Positions 1-11,205 of a DNA stretch of 64,000 nt are shown in pieces (within the stretch, counting starts at the first letter, position 1; each line of letters starts with the position of its first letter). Made by a program: the position numbers and the translations under genes. The stretch comes from Lantana camara (lineage: Eukaryota > Streptophyta > Magnoliopsida > Lamiales > Verbenaceae): assembly GCA_037501455.1 (NCBI GenBank), contig CM074856.1, positions 23,519,001-23,583,000 of the forward strand, read 5' to 3'. The notes under the pieces were generated by a model that searched no databases, was not told the origin of the DNA, and saw only the letters and a program-made list of their open reading frames with translations.

Positions 1-140
1 TTAAAGACCGCTTCCATAAAATTCCCCATATCCATTGGAGGCTGTTGTGGTTGTTGTGGCTCTTGTTGTTGTGGTGACGGAGATCGGTTACGATGACGGC
101 GCCAATCCGGAGATCTATGTCTGTCTCTTCTTGGAGGCAT
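1..140 (-). CDS. gag N-terminus of a Ty3/gypsy-type retrotransposon (partial, runs off the left edge)
   Basis: Read on the minus strand from an ATG at 138-140, the frame is open to the window edge. It starts MPPRRDRHRSPDWRRHRN and continues with a Q/P-rich stretch, then MDMGNFMEAVF. A basic, Arg-rich start beginning MPPR followed by a low-complexity linker is common at the start of gypsy Gag proteins (family knowledge). It lies about 210 bp downstream of a primer-binding site and the LTR at 372-3216, exactly where gag should begin, so it is the 5' coding end of the same minus-strand element. Pol lies outside the window, so the lineage is inferred only from gag, LTR length and primer. A chromovirus such as Tekay/Del is possible. 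Confidence 0.7.
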   Translation of the reverse strand, partial: MPPRRDRHRSPDWRRHRNRSPSPQQQEPQQPQQPPMDMGNFMEAVF

Positions 141-351
141 CCTATCAAAGAAACACTAAAATACGTGTTATTTTTAGTTCATGCATGAGAATGCAATTAA
201 TTCAAGCAAAAATCAAGAATACGAGCACATAAGAATAAGAGCACATAAGCAGATCAGAGATGCATATGCAACACATTGACAAGTTGTTCCTAAAGCCATG
301 CAACCTAGACTGACTCAATACAACATGAGAGCCCGGGTCTTGCAACCCTAG

Positions 352-363
352 GCTCTGATACCA
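352..363 (-). other. primer-binding site, initiator tRNA-Met type
   Basis: The minus strand reads TGGTATCAGAGC, the standard plant retrotransposon complement to the 3' end of initiator tRNA-Met. It lies 8 bp inside the end of the LTR at 372. It fixes the orientation of the element (minus) and shows that this LTR is a 5' LTR with attached internal sequence, not a solo LTR. The 210 bp between it and gag is leader sequence. Confidence 0.85.
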
Positions 364-371
364 CTTAAGGA

Positions 372-3216
372 TGTAGCACCCGAGCGCAAGGCACCACATC
401 TCCCATAGCGAGACCCGACCGGTATATGAAATAGAAAGTACATACATGTGCCAAATCAAGGCGAACGGAGACACAACACACACGATATGCTAGGCGGGAA
501 CTAACCCTTAAACCATACAAGAACAAGATAATATAAATCAGAGTAACAATATTGAAAGCGAAAGCAAATCATCATATAACATTTACAGTGAGCAACCAAG
601 TTCCAAAAATATCCAAACATGTACAACTATATACTTATCAACGGCCTATCAAAACCCATAGGTGCCCAACATAAACGTAACCATATACAAAATAGCAATA
701 ACAAGAGAGTATGAGTGTGAAAGAAAATGCTAGACATAAATGCAAGACCTAGACGACTCGTATTCCCGCCTAGCACTCCCGTAACCTGCACTACACAACT
801 GAAAACAAAATGGGTTCAGTCTAAAGGAGACTGGTGGGTATAAAATAAGGCATAAGATACATAATTTCGAGGAATTGAATCATATACATGCAAGCCTTAA
901 TCCCGTGTGAAGTTTTACGACAATTTTCCAAGTGGGTAAACAAAGAAGAGCATCAATGGGATTATGACTATCATGTTCATTCATAAGGGTTTCATGGCCC
1001 GGCGAGTGGGCGTGCACAATCTCCAACCAACACCTTGTGTAATCATAACATAATTCATTGGTTATCATACATAACTTTTGTGCACATTCATAATCATGAT
1101 CATAATCATACACATACACCTTTTTTCTCCGGGTGGTGGACGGGTTTGCAAGTCCCGGCCACCCATACTTAGTGGCTAGTGAGGTACATGAATCCTCAAA
1201 AGCCTGGTTCCTCTTCCTCGCCAAAACTCCTGAAGAGGTCGGTTTCACCGTAGTCATGGTTGGAACTAGTACATGGGATCACCGTAAGCCCTTGCCTCCC
1301 CGGATAGCCACATGCACTAAGTCCCTGGGCCCGTGGGTTCGTACTCATGCTCTTGCCAAAATCACAGGTAGGATTGCATAAAAGAAAGGCTTACATTTGA
1401 AAACATTTACTCAAGAAAAGACTCGATATATAGATAAACTAATTTGGTTTAAAACTTTTCACATAAGAGGGCATATCGGGTCATCAAAGCTATTAGAAGA
1501 GAAACCCACCTTGAAGAGACAAAAGAAGAAAAACAGGAGTCTCAAGGGTCGCCCTGGTCTCCGACCAAACCCAAATCTGTGAAAAAGAGGTAGTGTGAGA
1601 CTTAAAATGACCATATATGACGCACGACAATGTCATGCTCATGATATGAGATGCATAAGTAGTAAAATGATGTCATGAAGTCACATAATCAAGTAATTCA
1701 TCCAATATGTGGCAATGTCAAGTTCATTCGTTCATAACTTCCACACTTCATGTCAATTCAAGTCATAAATCTCATATAGTAATCATAATACGGACAAATG
1801 CATGTTAACAAAGTTAGGAATCATAAAAAGGGGTTAGGGAAAGATTAGACAAGCCAAGAGACACGAGAAAACGAAAAACGAACAATGGGGAAATGCTGAC
1901 AGGATCCATGGCCATGGATTTGAGATCCACGGCCGTGGATCTTGTTCCCGAAATTCCCCAAAATCTACCCTTAAATCCACGCCCTTGGATTGGTTTTAAA
2001 AGAAAAATCCACGGCCGTGGATTCAGTTGCAGAAGCCAAAACAAGGTAAAAACATGGCATGCTCGAGAGGGAAGCCAAAATGCATACAACTAACTCAAAA
2101 CTTCAACCAAAAGCATACCAATTCAGGCCATAAGCTCATACATACATGTTATATCACATTTAAACATTAAGAACTCAAGGAAAGCATTAAGAATTCATCA
2201 TTAAAACCATTTCTTCAATCTTCATTAATGGCAAGTCATTAAATTCTCAACAACCATGCAATATAAGCCCATACAATCACAAATACATATCTTGGGATCA
2301 ATTAACACTCATGAAACTCAAAGAAAATCCAAGGAAGCCAAGTTGAATCATCAAAGGTGCAAGAACTCTACTATTCATCATCTTCCTCAATCCACAAGCA
2401 AAACTTGGTGAAATCATGCAATATCTATCTTAAAATGATCACAAGGAGAAATACATCACAAATATGAGCTTACCTTCAAGAAATGGTGAAGAGATGAGCT
2501 CAAATCTCTTAAGGGTGAATAGTGTTCTTCCTCCTTCCTCTTTCCTCTCCCTTTTTGCTTAATATTTTGAGTGAAAGAAAGGGGTTGGTTCAGTTGGGGG
2601 GCTAAGTAGGGAGAGAGAGAGTGTGGCAAGTTGGCTAGGTCATGAACTTAGGGTCTAGGGGTGTTAATGTAGGTCCGTGGCTTAAGAAAGTCAATGGTTG
2701 TCGTTTTAGGCACGAGATGCTCATTTCGGTCGAAATTCGGAAATCCAAATGATCTTAGAAAAATATGAGGTTTATTCCATCGGACCCGAATCGTCGATAC
2801 GAGTCCAATGGAGTTGACGGAACTCGATTCCGAGTTCCCGAGCTCAAGATACGCCGCCCGGAACCCAAGATGCGGTAAATGCTCTTTAGCCCCTTTTCGG
2901 TTCCGATCACACAAACAAACCCAAAACTCAAATATACAAGAACAAAATCATGCAAAGAGCATATAAACATGATCATAAGGCATATATTTCACTCATAACA
3001 AGTTTTCATGGAAAACGGAAATCGAACAAAGCTCATTCAAAGTCATATAGGCAAATACGTTCAAAAATTCAAATAAAATTCAAAACGAATATCAAAGAAT
3101 TCAAAGTATAAAAGATATTGAAATGAATAACGGAATTAAAACAAATAAACAATTAAATTTCAAAATTAGTGAACACACACATCATACCTGTACGGCCGAA
3201 AAGTCGGGGCGTTACA
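372..3216 (-). mobile_element. 5' LTR of a gypsy-type element, copy A (long-LTR family)
   Basis: On the minus strand the LTR begins TGTAACGCCCCGAC at 3216 and ends at 372 with the complement of TGTAGCACCCGAG. Length is about 2.85 kb. Two blocks are shared with the other copies here: one near the 3' end reading like GGACCCGA next to the terminus, and one at about 2770-2900 around CCGGAACCCAAG and GCTCTTTAGCCCC, also seen at 17840-17980 and 58060-58170. Simple short frames inside are not genes. The element is inserted in a decayed copia fragment. Its second TSD is off the window, so insertion cannot be confirmed from duplications. Confidence 0.85.
1904..2022. repeat. palindrome cluster in LTR A (ATCCACGGCCGTGGAT type)
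   Basis: Four 16-bp units lie at 1904-1919 (ATCCATGGCCATGGAT), 1925-1940 and 2007-2022 (both ATCCACGGCCGTGGAT, perfect palindromes) and 1975-1990 (degenerate ATCCACGCCCTTGGAT). They lie 1.19-1.31 kb from the LTR 5' end. The other LTR copies carry different palindromes at the same relative place. Confidence 0.9.
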
Positions 3217-3640
3217 AAACGAATCTAAATCACGGCTGAAGCGTGGAAGACCAATCGGTTCCAAAAATAAGAATATTGAAAAAGGAAATGAGCAAATGAT
3301 CAAAATGATCAACAGTGAGGAGGTAATGCTCAACAAGACATAACTACGAAAAAAGCTTTAGAAGAAGTGCAGGTACCTGTAAATATGAAAAATGAAGAGA
3401 TCTCAATTAGTTATGTCAGAAATAGAAATGGAACCGAAGGAATACAATTGTCGACAATATCCTTGCACATAATGTAGCTACAAATATTTTATAAGAAAAA
3501 TGAGGATCTTGAATCAAAATCTGATGAAGAATGCAGAAATTGAAATGATTGGCCAAAATGGAAAGATGCAATTCAAGAAGAACTTAATTCACTTTCTAAA
3601 CGTGAAGTATTTGGACCACTTGGTGGCCATGCAGGTCTCA
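3217..3640 (+). pseudogene. decayed Ty1/copia pol fragment (start of the reverse transcriptase region)
   Basis: In shifting plus-strand frames one can read segments such as SRLKRGRPIGSKNKN, a stretch around EEISISYV, NEDLESKSDEECRN, and WPKWKDAIQEELNSLSKREV. These match in order the conserved sequence that leads into the copia RVT_2 domain in plants (family knowledge). Several stops and frameshifts break it. LTR A interrupts it on the left, so this is the host sequence of that insertion. Nothing functional remains. Confidence 0.75.
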
Positions 3641-4089
3641 TAACATTTTCACATTTTTAGTGAAGTTCTATATAAATATAAATTTTTTGAAAGCGTTGAC
3701 CATTATATGTCTCACATAAAACATGACTCATGTGAGAACTGAGGATAATTTCTATATGTTACTTGTTAGAACACGTTTCTTAAAATGAAATCCAATGCAG
3801 CCAAGTTTACTTTGTTGAATTGATTATTAAAACTTAGACAGCCTCTCCATATTAATTTATAATTCAGAAAGTTTCTCTTTCATCGAAATTTCTTAAATGA
3901 TTGTGTCCCAAGATTTGGTTTAATTTATTTTAGTTTAATTCAATCTTATGGGGCTGGTCTTCTTCAACTACCCAATGTTCCATGCGCATATTCCTTGATC
4001 CTTCAGTTTTTCGCAGAGATTCATACCCGCACAATCTCTCTTCTCTAAACTGTGATATCGTGGAGGAAAGAGGAGAAGCAGCAGAGAAA
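3641..4089 (+). promoter_or_regulatory. upstream region and 5' leader of the ARM-repeat-like gene
   Basis: AT-rich sequence between the copia fragment and the gene start. A TATA-like run (TATATAAATATAA) lies at about 3669-3682, rather far from the start codon. The last 110 bases contain an in-frame upstream ATG at 3982. No other recognisable element is seen, and the promoter assignment is inference. Confidence 0.3.
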
Positions 4090-5187
4090 ATGGAGACCCA
4101 TCTAGAGTTGTTAAAGATTTTAGAAGCCGTGAACCATGTTTTACACGATTTGCCACTGAGTCACGAGTCACCCGATTCGGACTCGTCCGCCATTAAAGCC
4201 TTGCTGGAGCTTCGAACATCTTCAGGCTCGATTCTCTCGATGAACCCATTTCAGTATTCCCTCTCCCAACACCTCTCCCAGTTGGCTGATTCAGTACAAG
4301 AGCTCCACAACACGAAGCCCTCGAGACACGGCCTCAGATCGTTGATGACTCGCCGAGTCAAGTCCCATGAAGTCTCCCGACTTGCCGCCGTGATCGAGTC
4401 GGAGCTTCAGCTCTTGATCGATCGCGAAATCGTCTCCAATTTGGCAAAAACTCTGGCGGAGTTGCGATATTCTTCCGAAGCGTCGTCCGACGAACGCAAA
4501 CTGTTCGATGAAATGTCTTTCTTCCAAGAGAGGCTTTCGCGGGGATTCAACATGAATTTGCAGGATACGCTGTTGAAATCGGGTATTTTCTCAGAAATCG
4601 AATGGGTTTTATGCAATCCCCTTTTCTCCAAAAAGATTCGCGAAAAGGCAGCGATTTCGATCAAAGACCTGGTCCTTTTCAACAAAGACGTATTCGTGGG
4701 ATCAGTTCTGGTCGGAGGATGCGTGAAAGCATTAGTATCAATGGGTTCCCTGTGTTGTTTACAAGTGCTTTCATCGCTAATAAAAGCGATCAAGAGTCCT
4801 TTAGTGGACGAAATGGAGTCCAGCGGTGGCGTTTTGAAGATTGTCGATTTTCTATCATCCGATGAATTGGAAAAGAGAGTAATGGCGTTGGATTGCGTCA
4901 TGGAGATTGGGTATTATGGAAGAAAAGAGGCTGTGGAGGTGATGATGAGTGGCGGATTAATAAAGAAATTGGTTGAATTGCAGAGATCGGAGGGCGGTGG
5001 CGGGAGAGAGATATTCGGGCGGTGCGTGGCCAGGTTCGCGGTGCAGCTGGAGGTGGGAGAAGGGCTGAGGCAGAGAGAGAAAAGGGCTTTTAAGCAGCAA
5101 ATATTGAGTAAAGTTAGAGAGGCTGGTCTTTCTGATGCTGAATCTGCAACAGTTCTTGCTGAGGTTTTGTGGGGTTCTTGCCCTTGA
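4090..5187 (+). CDS. ARM-repeat superfamily protein, uncharacterised
   Basis: Intronless gene of 365 codons. The start at 4090 was chosen because it begins METHLELLKIL, has A at -3 and G at +4, and is where the alpha-helical sequence starts. An in-frame ATG at 3982 would add 36 poorly structured residues. Residues about 1-150 are a helical N-terminal region of the kind that precedes ARM repeats in plant U-box/ARM proteins. Residues about 155-330 form degenerate ARM-like helical repeats (IREKAAISIKDLVLF, GGCVKALVSM, LEKRVMALDCVMEIGYYG, GGLIKKLVELQ). No U-box cysteine or EF-hand-like motif is seen, so ubiquitin-ligase activity is not supported. Such proteins are generally scaffold or interaction proteins of the cytosol or nucleus. 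Codon use and GC are higher than in the surrounding repeats, and no lesion is present. It is the best host gene in the window; its specific function is unknown. Confidence 0.85.
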   Translation: METHLELLKILEAVNHVLHDLPLSHESPDSDSSAIKALLELRTSSGSILSMNPFQYSLSQHLSQLADSVQELHNTKPSRHGLRSLMTRRVKSHEVSRLAAVIESELQLLIDREIVSNLAKTLAELRYSSEASSDERKLFDEMSFFQERLSRGFNMNLQDTLLKSGIFSEIEWVLCNPLFSKKIREKAAISIKDLVLFNKDVFVGSVLVGGCVKALVSMGSLCCLQVLSSLIKAIKSPLVDEMESSGGVLKIVDFLSSDELEKRVMALDCVMEIGYYGRKEAVEVMMSGGLIKKLVELQRSEGGGGREIFGRCVARFAVQLEVGEGLRQREKRAFKQQILSKVREAGLSDAESATVLAEVLWGSCP

Positions 5188-6465
5188 AAATTCTTCTACT
5201 TTTCATTATTTTAGGTTGTCTGTGAATATCTTGTGCAGTTAGTTTGTCAACAGAAAGTTTTTTTCTCTTCTTTTCTTCGTTGGATTTTGGGTCAATAGTG
5301 TATCGTAATTTTATTTTATTTTTTGAATAATGTGGAGGATTTGGTATAGCAAAATTGGATTGGATAAGAGTGTTGAAAATCCGGTGGTGTTTGTTGTACA
5401 GTGGAATTGTAGAATGTAGAGTTATTGAAAATGCGGTCTGAAATATTTAGAGATGCGAAATTGAAGCAGTCGGCTTGAGCCTCAGGTTTCGTGGTGTTTT
5501 CATGCAGACATGCTGATCTTCTTTTACCTTCGCTAGATTTGAATGTTTTTATTTTGCGGTAAATTGCATTAAATCTCTAAGACTACTTTGAACAAAGGTA
5601 CTAAATGAATGATTTGAAGCTCATAGTCTTGCTCATATGAACTTTTGTCTTTTAAATAAATTTTATAGAGGACCCTATTTAAAAGAAAATAACAATGAAA
5701 ATAAAAGCACAAATAAGATCTAAAAAACAAACGGCTAATTAATGAACAATCCCCAATAAGGCCAAACATTTATCCTAAACCCCCCAACTCAGAAAATAGT
5801 TATAGTGGTCCCTATTATCCTTTCCATTTTTTGTAAACCCCCTAAATCTTGTAAAAGTACCATGATGCCCTTAATAAAATGAAGGACACATATATCCATT
5901 GTCTTCTTCCCGCGTCTGATGTTTTCTGCTTGACATTAAAATCGTCGGCCCTGACTCTTTTCCGGCAACCCATTTTCGGGGACCTTCTCCGAAACCCCTT
6001 TCGGGCGACCCTTTTCCGGCAATACATTCTCGGTGACAAATAGGAAAAATTACCAATGATGATTTTTAATCCGGCTAGATTGTTGTGCCTATAAAAACTG
6101 CTTGTGGACGTTCTAAACGGTGTTTTATCATTTCTGGATTTATTTTTCTTTAACTAGACAAACAAACCTTTCAATAACTAGTAAAATGAATATTTACACT
6201 ACGAACTTAACAGATTGTGATGTATTCTCCATGGGGCGCCATAATTAAATAAAAAGCTGCTTGCACTCCTTCCTGTAGTTTGACCGCCCAAAATTGCAGA
6301 GGTGAAGATGAAGGGGTGCGACGATATGTTTCCCAGGCCAATCACCTTTATTAATATCTTGCCCTATACACAGAGATTCTGCTCATTTTCACGCCCACTT
6401 CATCACCTCCAAAAAGTCCTCATTCTCTTTCTCTTCCAGATCTCGAATCCTTGATAAACAAAGTC
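5188..6465. other. intergenic region between the two left-hand host genes
   Basis: Contains the 3' flank of the ARM-repeat gene, AT-rich and simple sequence, and the 5' flank of the gene at 6466. A block at about 5895-6030 carries repeated CCGGCAA/CGGGGACC-like pieces with no clear unit. No coding region, RNA gene or transposon end was recognised. Confidence 0.5.
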
Positions 6466-7167
6466 ATGAATCATCCTCCAACACCCATTAATGGCGTGAT
6501 CGAAACCTACATGGTTGAACGTCTTCGGCTATATGCCGCAAACAACAAAATCGATCTGCTAGAAAGCTTCGAGAGGGCCCTGTTCCAAGTCTCGTTTGAG
6601 TTGTCAGGGCGATTCCGACAAGACTACTGGCCCCGGGATGTTATAGAAGCGGTGAAACGACTGCGGATAGTATTTTACAACTTCCATAGATTCTTGGGGT
6701 GTCCTGGAGTTAAAATGGGTAAGGATCGTATTCATGGCGAAGTTGAGACCATGACATATTATCGAGGGAATAGCCATGCTGTAAGTCGAATTCATACTCA
6801 ATCTCTTTTTTTTTTTATTTTGTTTCATTATTTAATGTTCAATTTTACATAGGTCATTCGCCAGAATTCTGAGGTCATGGCGCGTGGATGTCGTTATTAC
6901 GATGACCTTAGGTTTATCTTCAAAGTGCGGCAGATACCCCTTTTGGAGGGCGAAGAAGATCACCTCCATGCATACCACATTGACGATAGGGACTCGGACC
7001 CCGAGTCCTTTGACAGCGCGGATTACCCAGGCTATGAACAATCTGAGGAGAGTGTTAATTCTAACATCCCTCAGGAAGATCCGGATGAGGTTAAACAGTT
7101 TTCTCCCCATGATATAGACAGCGCTTCTCCAAAATTTGTTGTTTGTGGATTATTTATAGTAGTTTAA
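6466..7167 (+). CDS. two-exon protein of unknown function
   Basis: Predicted as join(6466..6780, 6853..7167), 209 aa. The start ATG gives MNHPPTPINGVIETYMVERL. The intron is 72 bp with donor GTAAGT at 6781 and acceptor TAG at 6850-6852, and the frame is kept (phase 0). Residues about 1-105 look globular and helical (SFERALFQVSFELSGRFRQDYWPRDVIEAVKRLR). Exon 2 begins with more globular sequence, then becomes acidic and disordered (DDRDSDPESFDSADYPGYEQSEESV). I do not recognise the family. No catalytic motif, signal peptide or membrane segment is seen. A CACTA transposon is inserted about 100 bp past the stop and must have displaced the 3' flank. It may be a real host gene or a domesticated or transposon-captured piece. 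Confidence 0.55.
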
Positions 7168-7266
7168 ATGTTACTGTTAGTTGATTGTAGTGTATATTTT
7201 TGGTTCTGTAATGAAATTTTTATTGTTGGTTGTTTATTGTTGTTTGATTCTAGTATATCCTGCAGG

Positions 7267-7500
7267 CACTACTAGAAAAACAGTCTGATATGACGCTCTA
7301 ATATGACGCTTTTGAAAAGGTGTCCTAATAGACTGCCTATTGTGACGCTTTTTGTAAATCCAATAAATTAGATCTAATTTTTGTTTATTAATATAATATT
7401 TATCAACTAAATTATTAATAATGAGATATTTTTTTTAAAAGCGTCACAATATAATAGATTTATCGTGACGCTTATATATATAAGCGTCTCAATATAGTAT
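7267..7500. repeat. left terminal and subterminal repeats of CACTA 1
   Basis: After the terminal inverted repeat, the heptamer TGACGCT or its complement recurs in both orientations (for example near 7290, 7304, 7342, 7440, 7467, 7484). In CACTA elements such subterminal repeats bind the TnpA protein (family knowledge). Confidence 0.85.
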
Positions 7501-8229
7501 ATATTTTATAAAATATGATTTGTTCTTTAATTTTATTGGAAGAGGATGGATTTTGGGCGGTAATTTTTGGCGGGTTTGGAGCGAAAAAAAATGAGGGAAA
7601 TATTTGTTGGACAAAAAAAAAGGGGACGCATCGGGGTTTGCACATTTGCAATTTATCAAAGATCAAAGAAAGGAAATTGAGGCATCTGAGGTGAAATTGA
7701 ACAAACTCAACCAAAATTGAAGAAATTGAGGTTACACCGGTCCAGAGCTCTGCCGCTGCGTCGCTGCCTAACTACTCCTCCGCTGCATCGCTTCCATGCC
7801 AACCCTTCGATGGAAAGCTGAATATGTGAGGTTTCAACGATATTCGAAGAAATCAGAGGTTTCTCGCAAAGAAATCTAACGAAATTCAACCAAGGGGAAA
7901 TCCAGCGAAATTCAATCAGAGATTTAATTTCAGAGCTCCACCCCTGCGCCACTGAAATGGTAAGGTCTTGCTTTCTCTCCCCAAAAATTTTTCGCCAATC
8001 TGGCCCTGAAATATGCAACCCATTCTGTAAACTAAATTTCTGATCTACTCTTCTTGGTTTCGGATTTACAAGCTGCTCGCTCAATAAATTCCACCCATAG
8101 GCCTAAAGATCGCGGATTTTTTGGATTTTCACAATGGAAGAGGTTTGTACAGTCTGACCGGAGCTATTGAACCCGTAAACGGGTTTTTTTTTCCATTTTA
8201 TATAAACATGATTTTTTTAGGTTTGTGCA
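7501..8229. other. non-coding left part of CACTA 1
   Basis: Probable promoter/leader side of the transposase gene. It is followed by the solo LTR insertion that separates it from the coding exons. There is no open frame with recognisable content. Confidence 0.4.
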
Positions 8230-10397
8230 TGTAACACCCCTAGCGTAGGGCGCCACATCCCTCGCACTAGGACCCGACACGTGTAACGAAACAATGAATC
8301 CGTACACGCACCAAGCACTAGCGAACGGGTGACAAACAAAAGACCTTCCTAAGCTAGGCGGCCTAAACCCTCAAACAGAGTGCGCAAAACAAAATCATAC
8401 CAAGCGGAAGCATAAGACAAACTTAAACAAAGCAAAGTATTAAGGTTACAAACCACTTAACTCAGATTACACATGAACTTCCAAAACGGGACTCAAAATA
8501 ACAAATACAATTCATAACTCAAATTACAACTTCAAACGTACAGATGCAAAATGATCTAAATACAGAATGCAGACTTCTCTAGACTGACAAGACTCCAAGG
8601 AAAGCAAACCAAAACTGCCTAGCTCGAACCAACGGACCAGAACATGCAAACTAAAAACATACAGGGAGGGGGGTCAGTCCAAAGACTGAGTGGGGGGGGG
8701 GGGGGGGGGGTTACACACGCACTCATATATACGTATACGGAGCACAGCACATAGCACAGGTGGGAGTCCATGAACCGGGGTGTGGTTTTTGCAATCCAAT
8801 ATCATTTTCACACGTGATACTAAGTATAAGGGATAAAAGAGTTAGGCCGCAGGCCAAAACAACCAAATTTTATTAATTAAGAATCCACTCCCGTTTCACG
8901 AACTATTTCTTAAATAACTAAACATAACGAAAAACAGACGTAACCCACACGCACACACACATCATCCGTCGGCCTAAAATAAGCCGTCCCGGATGCAGAA
9001 CAGATCAGAACTTATCATATCAGAACCTCCGTCGACCTAAAATAAGCCGTCCCAGAGCATATGACACACACAGACATATCGGAAGCAGAATCTTACCATA
9101 GTCAGAGCATAACTAGGTCCACGACCTATCTCATATCACAAAACATAGCAAAAGGCATAAGCGTGAAGCATATCATATCGGAGGTACACAGCCTCAAGGA
9201 CATAGCATAAGCAGAAGCATATACATAAACATAACGTATTCATAAAATATTACATAACCCTGACTTATTTCCAACCCAACTTATTCATAATCCAACACGT
9301 TCCTTACATAATCCTATCAAAACCTAACATAACATATCTTAACATGAGGCTTAACCTAACCATAGTTCTAACATATTCATATTCTTAGCGTATTCACCTG
9401 CATAGCATACCGAATTCTTAGCATATTCACATTCTAACATATTCTTAGTCCTATGTTCATATCATAATCATACCTCGCATAATCATACTCACACGCATTA
9501 CATATACAAAGGCTTATCTCGCATGCAAACATATAGGGCACATATCATTAGGGTATAACTATAACCTAACCTCACCTTTCACCGACGAAACCAGGCAAAC
9601 GGGGAACAGAACCAACGCCTATAGAGCAATCTCGTCACCAACGGGATACTCCTCTGAACAGGACAAACACCAACCAAAACCTTAGACTCAACATGAACCT
9701 TATAAACGCTCGGCAAATGCATATGAATGCGAATGATGCAATGCAACTCAAAATCATTTCACACTTAAGCAAATTCGGAGCCTTAAGCACACATCACATA
9801 ACCGGTACTTGAATTAAACACATAACATGCTAAACAAACATATAACACACCAAAACATATCATAGTCCAAGCACACTTAAGCTTAAAGCATGTAAGAGAA
9901 GCAATGAAGTAGCACTTAGACCACATTGTATCAAATCAAAACATAAATCACATATCTCATGTATGTCACGTTCATAAATCTCATGCAAGGCATATAATAC
10001 ATACACATAAACATGATAAAACAACTTAGGAATAAGTTCGAAGGTGGGAAGACACGAGAAAACGGAATAAGAACACAAAAAGGGGTTCCGTGTGAAATTG
10101 GGCCAAAGCTGACAGTTTTACCAAAATGGACAAGCTGTACGAAAACTGGAATATCTTGAGTTTCATAAATGGGAATTGAGTTTTGCTTATTGGAAATGAA
10201 ACTAGACACATAGATGTTTCCGATGATATATGGCACGAATCATGGTTCAAAGGTATCAGAAAATGGCGGAGGTTTAAAGTTGAAGGAATGCAGAATTCGG
10301 CGAAGTGGAGACACCAAATTAAAACGATTATAACTCATAATATAGAACAAATTTTGGGGTGATTCCAATTGGAGATTGTTCTAGACTCAAAGAGGTT

Positions 10398-10945
10398 CAC
10401 TACAAAAAAAAACGGGATTAGTGACCGCCAGATCGGTCACTAATCCTATAAAAATCGGTCACTGATTGGCATCAGTGACCGATCAGTGACCGATTCTGAT
10501 CGGTTGGTAAAAACCTCGTAACTAATTTATTTAGTGACCGATCTTTATCAGTCACTAAATTAGTGACCGAAATATCGGTCACTAATGTTAAGGAGAGGGT
10601 CACTAATCAAATTATCCACCTTTGTTAAGTCGGTCACAAATCGGTCACTAATTTAGTGACCGCACATAAATCGGTCACTAAACTCCTAGACGACTTCAGT
10701 CACTAATCGGTCACTAATTTAGTGACCGCACATAAATCGGTCACTAAACTCTTAGACGGCTTCAGTCACTAATCGGTCACTAATTTAGTGACCGCACATA
10801 AATCGGTCACTAAACTCTTAAATGAGTTCAGTCACTAATCGGTCACAAATTTGTGACCGATACTGGCAGTCACTAATTTCAATCGAAATTGTTATGCACG
10901 ATTTTGTGACCGATACAATCGGTCACTAATTTAACTGATCTCTAA
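10398..10945. repeat. left subterminal repeat array of CACTA 2
   Basis: Dense ATCGGTCACTAA/TTAGTGACCGAT units in both orientations. From about 10630 to 10850 they form three larger direct repeats of about 84 bp (ACTCCTAGACGACTTCAGTC and variants). Confidence 0.88.
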
Positions 10946-11205
10946 TTTTAATATTGATTTAAAATTGTATTTTTTATTTTTAATTCCTATATTATTTTAA
11001 TGAATCAATTAAAAACATATTTGAAATAAACACAAGTAATAATACCAAACAAAATACTTTTAACATCCTAACATAATATCATAATCATATTACAAATTAT
11101 TCAATTAAAAGTATGAACCTTCTCAAACATTAACAACAAGTCAAATAAGTTTTCATCAAGCTTTCAATCACCTTCATTGTTCCATATAAAAACTCCAAAA
11201 GACTT

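Noticed and set aside
4090..5187. Calling the ARM-repeat protein a U-box E3 ubiquitin ligase
   Set aside because: No U-box sequence is present at the N-terminus or upstream in frame; only the ARM-like part fits.
7267..7500. CRISPR-like array of short repeats, also considered at 10398-10945 and 16393-16918
   Set aside because: Spacing is irregular, both orientations occur, and the arrays end in CACTA terminal inverted repeats with TSDs in a plant genome.
8692..8710. Run of 19 G as a G-quadruplex regulatory signal
   Set aside because: A homopolymer run within an LTR is more likely slippage or a sequencing artefact, and nothing else supports a role.
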